DNA from: Prevotella sp.
GTDB taxonomy: Bacteria > Bacteroidota > Bacteroidia > Bacteroidales > Bacteroidaceae
Length of the DNA: 35,660 bases
Assembly: GCA_017557185.1 (NCBI GenBank)
Contig: JAFZAP010000044.1
Coordinates: 1 to 35,660, forward strand
Reading direction: 5' to 3'
In this document: in pieces, positions 16,882-26,915 of the stretch
Numbering within the stretch: position 1 is the first letter of the stretch
Layout of the letters: every line of letters starts with the position of its first letter
Position numbers and translations under genes: made by a program
The notes under the pieces: model-generated
What the model was told of the DNA's origin: nothing
The model's database searches: none
The model's input: only the letters and a program-made list of their open reading frames with translations

Positions 16882-17841
16882 ATGTTCAAATTCACTCCTA
16901 TTCTTAAAAACACCATCTGGGGCGGCACGAAGATAGCCCCGTTCAAGAACATACAGACTCAGCTGCGCAAGGTTGGCGAGAGCTGGGAAATCAGTGGTGT
17001 ACCCGGCAATGAAACGATTGTCAGCAACGGACCTGATGCCGGTCGTAAACTCAACGACCTTGTGGCTGAGCAGAAGGAAGCGCTCGTGGGGTGTGCCAAC
17101 TACGAACGATTTGGCAATGAGTTCCCGTTGCTCATCAAGTTCATCGATGCACGCGATGACCTTTCTATTCAGGTGCATCCCACCGACGAGATTGCACACC
17201 GTCAAGGACGCGAGCGCGGCAAGACGGAGATGTGGTACCTCATGCCTTCCGAGTCGGAGGCCACGTTGCTCTGCGGACTAAAGAAGAAGATCACTCCTGA
17301 GGAGTATAAGCAGATGGTTGCCAACAAGACCATTGTCGATGCTATTGCCCGCTATCCCGTCCATGAGGGCGACTGCTTCTTCCTGCCAGCCGGTCGCATC
17401 CACGCCATCGGCTCAGGCTGCTTCCTCGCTGAGATTCAGCAGACAAGCGATGTCACCTACCGCATCTACGACTTCGACCGCCACGACGACCTCGGCCGTC
17501 CGCGCGAGCTGCACACGGAGCTTGCCGCTGAGAGCATCAACTACGAGGTGCTTGACGACTACCAGACCCATTACACTCCTGCGAAGAACCAGCGCGTCCA
17601 GCTTGTTGATTGTCCTTATTTCACCACCTCGGTCTACGACATCGACCAGCCCGTTGACCTCGACTACACCGAGCTCGACTCCTTTGTCATTCTGATTCCT
17701 CTTAGCGGAGCCGGCATCGTCACCGAGGCTGACGGCACACACTTCGTGCTGCGAGCTGGTGAAACCGTCCTGTTGCCCGCCACCGCCACGCGTCTCCGTA
17801 TCGAAGGTACCGTGAAGTTCCTTGAGACTTACGTCGGGTAA
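16882..17841 (+). CDS. manA: mannose-6-phosphate isomerase, class I
   Basis: A 319-residue cupin metalloenzyme interconverting mannose 6-phosphate and fructose 6-phosphate. Zinc ligands are visible in IQVHPTDEIAH (near residue 97), GKTEMWYLM (near 114) and PAGRIHAIGSG (near 172). QQTSDVTYRIYDFDR is the conserved stretch after the last ligand. The start at 16882 follows a triple AACTTCTTT repeat and gives the usual MFKFTPILKNTIWGG N-terminus; the longer frame overlaps trkH. It is 43 bases from trkH, so co-transcription is possible. Two terminators follow. Confidence 0.93.
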   Translation: MFKFTPILKNTIWGGTKIAPFKNIQTQLRKVGESWEISGVPGNETIVSNGPDAGRKLNDLVAEQKEALVGCANYERFGNEFPLLIKFIDARDDLSIQVHPTDEIAHRQGRERGKTEMWYLMPSESEATLLCGLKKKITPEEYKQMVANKTIVDAIARYPVHEGDCFFLPAGRIHAIGSGCFLAEIQQTSDVTYRIYDFDRHDDLGRPRELHTELAAESINYEVLDDYQTHYTPAKNQRVQLVDCPYFTTSVYDIDQPVDLDYTELDSFVILIPLSGAGIVTEADGTHFVLRAGETVLLPATATRLRIEGTVKFLETYVG

Positions 17842-17858
17842 CAACGGAAATAATTCGC

Positions 17859-17887
17859 AACTCCCTTGGTCATTGATGGAGTTTTTT
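17859..17887 (+). terminator. first terminator after manA
   Basis: AACTCC (17859-17864) pairs with GGAGTT (17878-17883), followed by a T run. Confidence 0.6.
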
Positions 17888-17893
17888 CCCTTT

Positions 17894-17927
17894 CGGATGC
17901 AATAAAACACGATTGCATCCGTTATTT
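17894..17927 (+). terminator. second hairpin terminator after manA
   Basis: CGGATGCAAT (17894-17903) pairs with ATTGCATCCG (17912-17921) over an 8-nt loop and is followed by TTATTTT. Confidence 0.7.
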
Positions 17928-17981
17928 TCCTGTATATATACAAGAATGCCGCATATCGATAGCGGCCAAACTTTTGTTGTT

Positions 17982-18599
17982 ATGATAGAATATATCAAGG
18001 GCGAGCTGACCGAGCTGACGCCTGCACTAGCTGTTGTTGAGGCAGCTGGAGTGGGGTATGCGCTGCAGATTTCGCTGAACACTTACTCCGCCATTCAGGG
18101 CAAGAAAGATGTGAAACTCTACGTTCACGAAGCCATCGTCACGGGTGGTCGCGATGACTCGTTCACACTCTACGGCTTCTCGACGAAGCAGGAGCGCGAG
18201 CTCTACCAGATGCTCATCACCGTGAGTGGGGTAGGGGCGAACACGGCGCGCATGATTTTGTCGAGTCTTTCGCCGAAGGAGCTCTGCAACGTCATCGCCA
18301 ACGGCGACGAGCGTATTCTGAAAGGTGTGAAGGGCATCGGCCTGAAGACCGCGCAGCGCATCATCGTCGACCTGCGCGACAAGGTGATTTCGTCGGGTGT
18401 GGCCAGTGAGTTGCATGCCGGCGGCTCATCGGCAGCCGTTGCCGTGCAATCGCCTGTGAGGGATGAGGCCGTACAGGCACTCACCATGTTGGGCTTCTCA
18501 CCTGCGCCGAGTGCGAAGGTGGTGTCGCAGATTCTGGCTAACGATGCTACTCTGCCTGTTGAGCAGGTCATCAAGCTGGCACTAAAGATGATTAAGTAA
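17982..18599 (+). CDS. ruvA: Holliday junction branch migration protein RuvA
   Basis: The 205-residue RuvA binds four-way junctions as a tetramer and loads the RuvB motor. The OB fold is N-terminal ([12 protein letters not shown]...). Two helix-hairpin-helix motifs follow ([16 protein letters not shown] and [22 protein letters not shown]). The C-terminal three-helix domain ([13 protein letters not shown]...) contacts RuvB. The start at 17982 is the standard one; the frame is open upstream to 17913 without homology. sprA follows 68 bases downstream; the ruvA-sprA order is, to my knowledge, common in Bacteroidetes. Confidence 0.96.
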   Translation: MIEYIKGELTELTPALAVVEAAGVGYALQISLNTYSAIQGKKDVKLYVHEAIVTGGRDDSFTLYGFSTKQERELYQMLITVSGVGANTARMILSSLSPKELCNVIANGDERILKGVKGIGLKTAQRIIVDLRDKVISSGVASELHAGGSSAAVAVQSPVRDEAVQALTMLGFSPAPSAKVVSQILANDATLPVEQVIKLALKMIK

Positions 18600-18600
18600 A

Positions 18601-18640
18601 GGGCCCCACCCCTGCCCTCCCCAAAGGGGGAGGGAGAGAC
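18601..18640 (-). repeat. GC-rich palindromic element, copy 2, between ruvA and sprA
   Basis: CCCTCCCC (18615-18622) pairs with GGGGAGGG (18627-18634) over a short AAAG loop. The G-rich tail lies on the minus-strand side, so this copy is inverted relative to the others. It occupies most of the 68-bp gap within a likely operon. Confidence 0.75.
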
Positions 18641-18667
18641 GAGCGAAGGTAGTTAAGAAATTAAACG

Positions 18668-21600
18668 ATGAGACAAAGGAAACGAGCACTGATGACATTG
18701 CTGCTGGCCATGCTGATTATGGTTGGCTATGCACTTGCTGTGCCCGTGTTCCAAGACGATCCTACACGTCGCCGACAGCAAACCCGCACCCCGCAACAGG
18801 TGGGTGCCGCCCAGCAGGGGGGTGGTTTGCAGCAGGGCCGTAACCCACAGGGACGTGGACTGCAGCAGGGCCGCGGCTTGCCACAGGGGGGCAATTTGCG
18901 TAACCAGCAAAACCGCAATCGCAACGGTGCTCAGCAGGACGACGACAAAGAGAAGAACAGAATCGATGTGGCTGAACAGCCCATCCTCGATGATGATGAA
19001 GAGATACCCGACTCGTTGTTGAATCCCCGCTGGAAGATTCAGCGCACCACCCCCATCACCTACGACGACCTCAACCAGAATCCCTCCGACCTGCAGCGAC
19101 CGGAGAACATGAAGCAGCAGGTGGAGTATAACGATACGCTTGGCCTCTACGTCATCGGATCGAAGATCGGACAGCAGTGGATTGCCGCGCCTATCATGAT
19201 GACGCCCGAGGAATACCTGAACTGGAGCACGACGCAGCAGATGCGCAAGTTCTTCCGTACGAAGAACGACGAGATCTATCAGGCCAAGGGTAAGGAGAAG
19301 TTCGACTTCACCGACATGCACTTCGACCTGGGTCCTGCCGAGAAGATATTCGGTCCTGGCGGTGTTCGCATCAAGACGCAGGGTACTGCAGAACTGAAGT
19401 TCGGTGCCACGCTGAAGAACATCGATAACCCGTCGCTGCCTGTGCGCAACCGCAAGACCACTACGATGGACTTCGACGAGAAGATCAACCTGAGCGTGAA
19501 TGGTAAGGTGGGCGACAAGGTGAACATGAACCTGAACTACAACACCGACGCCACCTTCGACTTCGACGCCCAGAACATGAAGCTGAAGTACGATGGCAAG
19601 GAGGATGAGATCATCCGACTCGTGGAAGGTGGTAACGTGTCGTTCCCCAGCAATTCAAGCCTCGTGCGTGGTGCCAGCAGCCTGTTCGGTCTGCGCACCG
19701 ACTGGCAGTTCGGCAAGCTCTCGCTGCAGACGGTGGTCTCACAGAAGAAGTCGTCGTCGAAGAGTGTAGGCTCGAAGGGCGGCGTGCAGCTCACCCCCTA
19801 CGAAATCGATGTGGCCGACTACGAGGAGAACCGCCACTTCTTCCTGTCGCAGTACTTCCGCGACCGCTATGATGCCGGCATGAAGACGCTGCCCAACCTC
19901 ACCACGGGCGTGAAAATCAACCGCGTGGAGCTTTGGGTGACCAACAAGACCGGTACCACGACCAATACCCGAAACATCATCGCGCTGACCGACCTCGGTG
20001 AGAACAGCAAGATTTCGAATCCCCGTTGGACGGCTTCTGGCTCCCAAGTTCCTTCAAACCAGTCGAACACGGAATATGGTTCGCTGGTGAACCAATATGG
20101 CGATGCCCGAAATATCGACCAGACATCGACGGTCCTCGACGGCATCCCGGGCTTTGTGGGCGGCAGCGACTACGAGAAACTGCAGAGCGCCCGTCTGCTG
20201 ACGTCGTCGGAGTACTCCGTGAACACCGCGCTGGGTTACATCTCGTTGAAGACCGCCCTGCAGACCGACCAGGTGCTGGCGGTAGCCTTCGAGTACACCT
20301 ATGGCGGACAGACCTATCAGGTGGGTGAGTTTGCGTCCGACATCACCGACGTGCAGCAGGCACTTTATGTGAAGGCGCTGAAGAACATGTCGAACAACCC
20401 GTCGCAGGGCAACTGGGACTTGATGATGAAGAATGTCTACTACCTCGCTTCGTCGGTCGAGAAGGACAAGTTCCGCCTCGACGTGAAGTTTCAGAGCGAC
20501 ACCGCAGGCGTATACCTTACTTATATCCCAGAACCGCAGGTGAAGAGTGAGATGCTCATCAAGGTACTTGGCGCCGACCGCCTTGACAACAACATGAAAG
20601 CCCATTCCAACGGCCGCTTCGACTATGTGGAGGGCTACACCGTGCAGAACGGCCGTGTGTTCTTCCCCGCTGCCGAGCCCTTCGGCGAATATCTGTACAG
20701 ATACCTCACTGCCAAGGGCGTGAGTGCCGAGAAGGCTGCCGGCTATGCCTTCACCGAGCTCTACGACTCGACGAAGACCATTGCGAAGCAGATTGCCGAG
20801 AAGGATAAGTTCGTGCTTGTCGGACAGTACCGCGGGTCGGCTGCCAACGTCATCTCGCTGGGTGCCTACAATGTGCCGCGAGGATCGGTGGTGGTGACGG
20901 CAGGCGGTGTGACGCTGACCGAAGGAAGCGACTACTCCGTCGACTACAATGCTGGCGAGGTGACTATCCTCAACCAGAGCATCCTTGATGCCGGAACCGC
21001 CGTCAACGTCTCGCTCGAGAGTAATACCGACTACGGGCAGATGCGCAAGACGATGGTGGGTGTGAACTGGGCCTACGACTTCTCGAAGAACTTCCAGCTC
21101 AGCGGTACGCTGCAGCACCTCTACGAACAGGCACTCACCACGAAGGTCGGCATGGGTTCCGAGCCGCTCAACAACACCATTTGGGGATTGAACATCAACT
21201 GGAAGAAGGAAAGCCAGTGGCTAACGAACATGCTCGACAAGATTCCGCTCCTGCACCTCACGCAGCCTTCGCAGATCTCCTTCACAGGCGAGTTCGCCCA
21301 GCTCATCGCCGGACAGAGTCACGGCACACAGGACAACGCCTCCTACATCGACGACTTCGAGAACACCGAGAGCGAGATCGATGTCTCTACGGCCACATCG
21401 TGGACGATGTCGAGCGTGCCGTCGTTGTTCAGCGAGAGCCGCGACAAGACCGGCCTCACGAGTGGCTTCAACCGCTCGCAGATGTCGTGGTATACCATCG
21501 ACCCGCTATTCACGCGCCGCTCGTCGAGCCTCACGCCCAGCCACATCAAGAGCGACCTCGACCAGTTGTCGAACTTCTACATCCGCGAGGTCTATACCAA

Positions 21601-24600
21601 CGAGCTGTTCCCCAACCGCGACCAGAGCAACTACAGCGGTGCCACCGCCACGCTGCCCATTCTCAACATCGCCTATTATCCCAACGAGCGCGGACCGTAT
21701 AACTTCAATCCCGACCTCGCGCAGGACGGAACGCTCAACAACCCCACACAGCACTGGGGCGGCATGATGCGCAAGCTCGAGACCACCGACTTCGAGGCTG
21801 CCAACATCGAGTACATCGAGTTCTGGCTCATGGATCCCTTCCTCTACACGAACCAGCAGGACAACGCCCACGAGTATGGCGGCGACTTCTATATCAACCT
21901 CGGTGAGGTGAGCGAGGACATCCTGCACGACGGTAAGAAGTTCTACGAGAGCGGACTGCCCGTCGACGGCTCACAGGCCTACACGTACACCCAGTGGGGA
22001 AAGATTCCGACACAATCGACGGTCACCTATGCCTTTGCGACGACCAATGGCAGCCGTCCGCGCCAGGACCTCGGACTGAATGGTCTCAACAACGAAGAGG
22101 AACGCACCTACGAGTCCTATCAGGACTTCCTGCAGCAGATTCAGGGTAAGGTGTCGGCAGCCGTCTTCGACTCTATCATGAACGACCCTGCCAATGACGA
22201 TTACCATTACTTCCGCGGCAGCGACTACGACCAGATTCGTGCCGACATCATCCGCCGCTATAAGTACATCAACAACCCACAGGGCAACTCGCCCGACAAC
22301 GACTCGCGCACCGAGGGCTACGACACCAGCTACAAGACGCTGCCCGACGTCGAGGACATCAACCAGGACTATACGCTCAACGAATACGAGAAGTACTATC
22401 AGTATAAGGTGTCGATACGCCCGGAGGACCTCGTCGTGGGACGCAACTACATCGTCGACAAGCGTGAATACACGAAGACGCTGCGCAACGGCCAGGACGG
22501 CCGCATCGCGTGGTATCAGTTCCGCATACCCCTCGACGACTACCAGCAGCGTGTGGGCTCTATCAACGACTTCACGTCGATCCGCTTCATGCGTATGTTC
22601 CTCACCGGCTTCCAGCATCCCGTGGTGATGCGCTTCGGCACGCTGTTCCTTGTGCGCGGCGATTGGCGCGTCTATGAGCAGAGCCTCGACAATAGCGGCT
22701 CGAAGTCGGGCAAGATGACCGTCAGCGCCGTCAACATCGAGGAGAACAACGACATGATTCCGGTGAACTACGTGTTGCCGCCGGGCATCCGTCGTGATAC
22801 CGACCCATCGCAGCCGCAGCTTGTCGAGAGCAATGAGCAGGCCCTGTCGATGATCGTCACCGACCTGGGCAACGGTGAGGCAAAGGCCGTCTATAAGAAC
22901 ACTACGCTCGACCTGCGTCAATACAAGCACATCCAGATGTTCGTCCACGCTCATGCGATGGAGGAGAACATCACCTCGCTTGCCGACAACCAGCTGGCCG
23001 TCTTCGTACGACTGGGTAGCGACTACAAGTCGAATTTCTATGAATACGAGATACCTCTTACGCTGACGCCTCCCGGCCGCTACGACCGCTATTCGCCGCA
23101 GGACTGCAAGGCCGTGTGGCCTGAGGAGAACATGCTCGACGTGCCGCTGAACATCTTCACCGCTTTGAAGAAGGCGCGCAACCGCGCGAAGGCTGAAGGA
23201 ACGGCGAGCTACAACCGTCTCTATTCCGAATACGACGAGGACCGTCCGCAGAACAAGATCTCCATCATGGGTAATCCCACGCTGGGCGAGGTGAAGACGA
23301 TGATCATCGGTGTGCGCAACCTCAGCGGCACGGCGAAGACAGGCGAGATCTGGGTCAACGAGTTGCGACTGAAGGAATACAACAACGAAGGCGGCTGGGC
23401 GGCACAGGGCAATCTGAACATGCAGCTCTCCGACCTCGGCACCGTCAACGTGCAGGGCCGCTACACCTCAGAAGGCTTCGGCGGTCTTGAGGAAGGTGTG
23501 GCGCAGCGTTCCACCGACGATTTCAAGACCTACAGCGTCACCACGTCGCTCGAGCTGGGTAAGTTCTTCCCCGACAAGGCAAAAGTTTCCGCACCTCTTT
23601 ATTACTCTGTGACAAAGGAGGAGACGCGCCCGAAGTACAACCCGCTCGATACCGATATGCGCCTGAACGATGCCCTCGAAGCTGTGGGCAGCCAACACGA
23701 GCGCGATTCTATCGAGTCGATTGCCATCACGCGCACCACCAATACCAACTTCTCGCTCTCGAATGTGCGTGTGGGCATACAGAACAAACGTCATCCCACA
23801 CCCGTCGACCCGGCGAACTTCTCGTTCAGCTACAGCCACTCACATCGCAACACCACGGGTGAAACCACCGTCTATGAGAACGAGGACCAGTGGCGAGGCA
23901 GCATGAACTATGCATGGACGCCGGTGTTCAAGCCGTTGGAGCCGTTCAAGGGCATCAAGTCGAAGTCGAAGTGGTTCGAGATCCTGAAGCGCTTCGGACT
24001 CAACTGGCTGCCGCAGAACGTGGCGTTCAATACCGATATCTCGCGCAACTACTACGAACTGCAGGAGCGCGACATGGAGGACCTCGGCGGTTCGCAGCTG
24101 CCGCTCAGCTTCAGCGAGCAGTTCCTGTGGAACCGCGACTTCTCGTTGCGCTGGGACCTGACGAAGAACCTCCACATGAACTTCCAGAGTGCTACGCATG
24201 CCGAGGTGGAAGAACCCTATACGCCCATCAACAAAGACCTCTATGCCGACCGCTACGAGGCCTGGAAGGATTCGGTGAAGTATTCGCTGCGCCACTTGGG
24301 TTCGCCTCTCGACTACAGCCAGTCGTTCCAGGCCAGCTATCAGCTGCCGTTGAACCTCCTCCCCATCTTCGAGTGGCTGAATGCCGATGCCTCTTACAAT
24401 GCCACCTATGGCTGGGTGCGCGGTACCGATCTCGAGGACGGCACGTCGCTCGGCAACACCATCAACAACAACCGCACGCTGAACCTCAACGGAACCTTCA
24501 ACTTCGAGAAGCTTTATAACATGGTGCCTTTCCTGAAGAAGACCAACGAGAAGTTCAACAAGGAGAAGAGTGCCGCCCAGCTGAAGAAGGAGAAGGAGGA

Positions 24601-26668
24601 GAAGGCGAAGGCAAAGGAAGAGGAACGCAAGAAGAAAGCCGAGGAGGAGAAGGCTCGCGCTGAGGCCATCGCCAACGGTGCCGACCCCGCTCAGGCCGAT
24701 GCCGACAAGAAGGCCGATGCCCAGAAGAAGGAGCTGCCCAAGAACTCGAAGAGCTTCGAGAAGGAGTTGAAGCTCGCTCCCGATACCGTCATCGAAGTGC
24801 AGCACGGCAAGAAGACCAAGCGCTTTATGCTCACCGCAAAGACCGAGGATGGCAAGCAGTATCCGCTGAAGTACAAGGTCGTCGACGAGAATAAAATCAA
24901 GGTGTGGATGCCGAAGGCGCTTGCCAAGCAGATCAAGGCCGACGCCCTCGCCGCCTATCAGGCTGTCCTCGACTCAATCGCCGCTGACTCCATCGCTCAG
25001 GCACAAGCCGAGGCTGCCGACACGCTGCAGAAAGACACGGTGAAGAAGGAGCGTGGCCGCATCTCAGCCAATATGCGCCTCAAGCCTTCACAGAAAGTGA
25101 ATGTCAAGCCGAAGTTCGAGATGCCCGTCACGCAGGTGAAGCTCACGCTCACACCGAAGGAACCCCTCGACGATAAGGGCTGGTACAAGGTGTCGCAGGC
25201 TGTGGCACGCGTTCTGATGATGACACGCAATGCAAGCCTGAGCTATCGCAACCAATACTCGATGGCGCTGCCTGGATTCATGCCGAATGTCGGAAATGCC
25301 TTCGGACAGTCGCGAGGCAGTAGTCTCCTTGCGCCCGGTCTCGACTTCGCATTCGGACTCATCGACGACTCCTACATCGAAAAGGCACGGCAGAACGACT
25401 GGCTGCTCATGAGCGACAGCGTCGCCACGCCCGCCACCACCAGCAAGACCGAGGACCTGCAGCTGCGCATGACGCTCGAGCCGGTGAAGAACTTCAAGAT
25501 CGACCTCAATGCCTCACGCACGATGACGACGGGCAAGAGCATCCAGTATATGTACGTGGGCAATCCTACAACGCAGAATGGCACGTTCACGATGACCACC
25601 CTCTCGCTGGGTAGCGCCCTGCAGGGTGTGGGCAATGCCAACAACGGCTACAAGAGCAAGGTGTTTGAGGAGTTCGTCAACTCTCTCGACGGCTTCCGCA
25701 ACCGTGTCGAGGAACGCTACAACGGGCTCACCTATCCTGCAGGAACCTCCATGCAGGGCAATCCCTACAACCCCGAGAACGGAAGCGTGAACAAATACTC
25801 CGCTGATGTGATGGTGCCTGCCTTCCTCGCCAGCTATACCAGCATGGGAGGCAACGGACTGACCATCTTCCCCGCACTCTCGCGACTGCTGCCCAACTGG
25901 ACCGTTCGCTACAGCGGACTCAGCAAGCTCCCGTTCTTCAGCGAGCACTTCAAGAGCGTCAACATCAACCACTCCTACAAGAGCATCTATGCCGTCGGCG
26001 CCTATAGCAGCTATAGCACGTTCATGGAGGTGATGAACGGACTCGGCTTCGTCAGCGATGCCACCAGCGGCAACCCCATCCCGTCATCGATGTTCAACGT
26101 CTCCACCGTGAGCATCAACGAGTCCTTCTCGCCCCTGCTCGGAATGGATGTAACGCTCCAGAACGGTATGACGCTGAAGCTGGAGTATCGCACCACGCGC
26201 GTTCTCAACCTCTCGATGACGAGCATCCAGCTCAACGAGGCCACATCGAAGGACTGGGTCATCGGTACTGGCTATAAGATCAACGACTTCAACCTGTTCG
26301 GCGGCCGCAATCATCGTCTGGTGAAGAGCAACAAGCGGGGCAGTGGCGACGACGAGAACAACAACAATACCCGACAGAACAGCCGCAGTCAGAGCAGCGG
26401 CACCAACCGCGCGCTGAACCTGCGCCTCGACCTGAGCTACCGCCAGCAGGCCAACATCACACGCGACATCGCATCGCTCACCTCGTCGGCAAGCAGCGGT
26501 AACAAGGCATTCTCGCTGAAGTTCATGGCCGACTACACGCTCTCGAAGCTCGTCACGATGACCTTCTACTTCGACCGTCAGACCAACACCCCGCTACTCT
26601 CGTCCAGCTCGTATCCCACCACCACTCAGGACTTCGGCTTCTCAATGAAACTCTCCCTGACCCGCTAA
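18668..26668 (+). CDS. sprA: SprA, type IX secretion translocon outer-membrane protein
   Basis: A 2666-residue protein. SprA forms the giant single-chain outer-membrane barrel through which the type IX secretion system exports proteins. A signal peptide (ALMTLLLAMLIMVGYALA) is followed by a Q/G/R-rich repeat linker (about 38-90, QQGRGL-type repeats) and an acidic patch. The N-terminal SprA domain comes next (about 140-400, with GPGGVRIKTQGTAELKFG and NTDATFDFDAQNMKLKYDG). Thousands of bases of strand-forming repeats follow. Between about residues 1958 and 2160 a K/E/A-rich coiled-coil-like insert (KEKEEKAKAKEEERKKK...) and an A/D/K-rich segment interrupt the barrel. The C-terminus is DFGFSMKLSLTR. 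No other T9SS genes are in the window. Confidence 0.95.
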   Translation: MRQRKRALMTLLLAMLIMVGYALAVPVFQDDPTRRRQQTRTPQQVGAAQQGGGLQQGRNPQGRGLQQGRGLPQGGNLRNQQNRNRNGAQQDDDKEKNRIDVAEQPILDDDEEIPDSLLNPRWKIQRTTPITYDDLNQNPSDLQRPENMKQQVEYNDTLGLYVIGSKIGQQWIAAPIMMTPEEYLNWSTTQQMRKFFRTKNDEIYQAKGKEKFDFTDMHFDLGPAEKIFGPGGVRIKTQGTAELKFGATLKNIDNPSLPVRNRKTTTMDFDEKINLSVNGKVGDKVNMNLNYNTDATFDFDAQNMKLKYDGKEDEIIRLVEGGNVSFPSNSSLVRGASSLFGLRTDWQFGKLSLQTVVSQKKSSSKSVGSKGGVQLTPYEIDVADYEENRHFFLSQYFRDRYDAGMKTLPNLTTGVKINRVELWVTNKTGTTTNTRNIIALTDLGENSKISNPRWTASGSQVPSNQSNTEYGSLVNQYGDARNIDQTSTVLDGIPGFVGGSDYEKLQSARLLTSSEYSVNTALGYISLKTALQTDQVLAVAFEYTYGGQTYQVGEFASDITDVQQALYVKALKNMSNNPSQGNWDLMMKNVYYLASSVEKDKFRLDVKFQSDTAGVYLTYIPEPQVKSEMLIKVLGADRLDNNMKAHSNGRFDYVEGYTVQNGRVFFPAAEPFGEYLYRYLTAKGVSAEKAAGYAFTELYDSTKTIAKQIAEKDKFVLVGQYRGSAANVISLGAYNVPRGSVVVTAGGVTLTEGSDYSVDYNAGEVTILNQSILDAGTAVNVSLESNTDYGQMRKTMVGVNWAYDFSKNFQLSGTLQHLYEQALTTKVGMGSEPLNNTIWGLNINWKKESQWLTNMLDKIPLLHLTQPSQISFTGEFAQLIAGQSHGTQDNASYIDDFENTESEIDVSTATSWTMSSVPSLFSESRDKTGLTSGFNRSQMSWYTIDPLFTRRSSSLTPSHIKSDLDQLSNFYIREVYTNELFPNRDQSNYSGATATLPILNIAYYPNERGPYNFNPDLAQDGTLNNPTQHWGGMMRKLETTDFEAANIEYIEFWLMDPFLYTNQQDNAHEYGGDFYINLGEVSEDILHDGKKFYESGLPVDGSQAYTYTQWGKIPTQSTVTYAFATTNGSRPRQDLGLNGLNNEEERTYESYQDFLQQIQGKVSAAVFDSIMNDPANDDYHYFRGSDYDQIRADIIRRYKYINNPQGNSPDNDSRTEGYDTSYKTLPDVEDINQDYTLNEYEKYYQYKVSIRPEDLVVGRNYIVDKREYTKTLRNGQDGRIAWYQFRIPLDDYQQRVGSINDFTSIRFMRMFLTGFQHPVVMRFGTLFLVRGDWRVYEQSLDNSGSKSGKMTVSAVNIEENNDMIPVNYVLPPGIRRDTDPSQPQLVESNEQALSMIVTDLGNGEAKAVYKNTTLDLRQYKHIQMFVHAHAMEENITSLADNQLAVFVRLGSDYKSNFYEYEIPLTLTPPGRYDRYSPQDCKAVWPEENMLDVPLNIFTALKKARNRAKAEGTASYNRLYSEYDEDRPQNKISIMGNPTLGEVKTMIIGVRNLSGTAKTGEIWVNELRLKEYNNEGGWAAQGNLNMQLSDLGTVNVQGRYTSEGFGGLEEGVAQRSTDDFKTYSVTTSLELGKFFPDKAKVSAPLYYSVTKEETRPKYNPLDTDMRLNDALEAVGSQHERDSIESIAITRTTNTNFSLSNVRVGIQNKRHPTPVDPANFSFSYSHSHRNTTGETTVYENEDQWRGSMNYAWTPVFKPLEPFKGIKSKSKWFEILKRFGLNWLPQNVAFNTDISRNYYELQERDMEDLGGSQLPLSFSEQFLWNRDFSLRWDLTKNLHMNFQSATHAEVEEPYTPINKDLYADRYEAWKDSVKYSLRHLGSPLDYSQSFQASYQLPLNLLPIFEWLNADASYNATYGWVRGTDLEDGTSLGNTINNNRTLNLNGTFNFEKLYNMVPFLKKTNEKFNKEKSAAQLKKEKEEKAKAKEEERKKKAEEEKARAEAIANGADPAQADADKKADAQKKELPKNSKSFEKELKLAPDTVIEVQHGKKTKRFMLTAKTEDGKQYPLKYKVVDENKIKVWMPKALAKQIKADALAAYQAVLDSIAADSIAQAQAEAADTLQKDTVKKERGRISANMRLKPSQKVNVKPKFEMPVTQVKLTLTPKEPLDDKGWYKVSQAVARVLMMTRNASLSYRNQYSMALPGFMPNVGNAFGQSRGSSLLAPGLDFAFGLIDDSYIEKARQNDWLLMSDSVATPATTSKTEDLQLRMTLEPVKNFKIDLNASRTMTTGKSIQYMYVGNPTTQNGTFTMTTLSLGSALQGVGNANNGYKSKVFEEFVNSLDGFRNRVEERYNGLTYPAGTSMQGNPYNPENGSVNKYSADVMVPAFLASYTSMGGNGLTIFPALSRLLPNWTVRYSGLSKLPFFSEHFKSVNINHSYKSIYAVGAYSSYSTFMEVMNGLGFVSDATSGNPIPSSMFNVSTVSINESFSPLLGMDVTLQNGMTLKLEYRTTRVLNLSMTSIQLNEATSKDWVIGTGYKINDFNLFGGRNHRLVKSNKRGSGDDENNNNTRQNSRSQSSGTNRALNLRLDLSYRQQANITRDIASLTSSASSGNKAFSLKFMADYTLSKLVTMTFYFDRQTNTPLLSSSSYPTTTQDFGFSMKLSLTR

Positions 26669-26677
26669 AACCACGAT

Positions 26678-26795
26678 GCAGCAGAGCTGCAGTTCAGAAG
26701 CCCTTCGGGCGTTCGAATGGTTCAATGCGACTGTGTCGCAGTTCAAATGGTTCAATGCGCTTCGCGCGTTCAAGTGTGTAAAGCGACTGCGTCGC
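26678..26795. repeat. ladder of five small hairpins after sprA
   Basis: Five short palindromes with 3-nt loops: GCAGC-aga-GCTGC (26678), GCCC-ttc-GGGC (26700), GCGAC-tgt-GTCGC (26727), GCGC-ttc-GCGC (26757) and GCGAC-tgc-GTCGC (26783). They are separated by related linkers of the GTTCaaatgGTTCAAT kind. A similar CGACGC/GCGTCG palindrome sits at 31791. There is no T-run, so this is not a standard terminator. Confidence 0.75.
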
Positions 26796-26867
26796 GTGTA
26801 AAGAGTTCCGCCACTTGTAGGGATGCTTTCTTGCTCCTCTTCGCTACGCAAGCTGTCTTGCTGATGG

Positions 26868-26900
26868 CTCCCTCCCTATGGGGGAGGGCGGGGGGAGAGG
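26868..26900 (+). repeat. GC-rich palindromic element, copy 3
   Basis: CCCTCCC (26870-26876) pairs with GGGAGGG (26882-26888) and is followed by CGGGGGGAGAGG. Almost identical to the copy at 28601. Confidence 0.75.
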
Positions 26901-26915
26901 CTCTTTTTGTATGAA

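Noticed and set aside
22194-24519. Thr/Arg- or Arg/Pro-rich ORFs overlapping sprA on the same strand
   Set aside because: They are frame-shifted shadows of sprA with extreme residue bias.
26717-26914. A 65-codon ORF downstream of sprA
   Set aside because: It consists only of the hairpin ladder and GC-rich palindrome copy 3 and has no coding-like composition.
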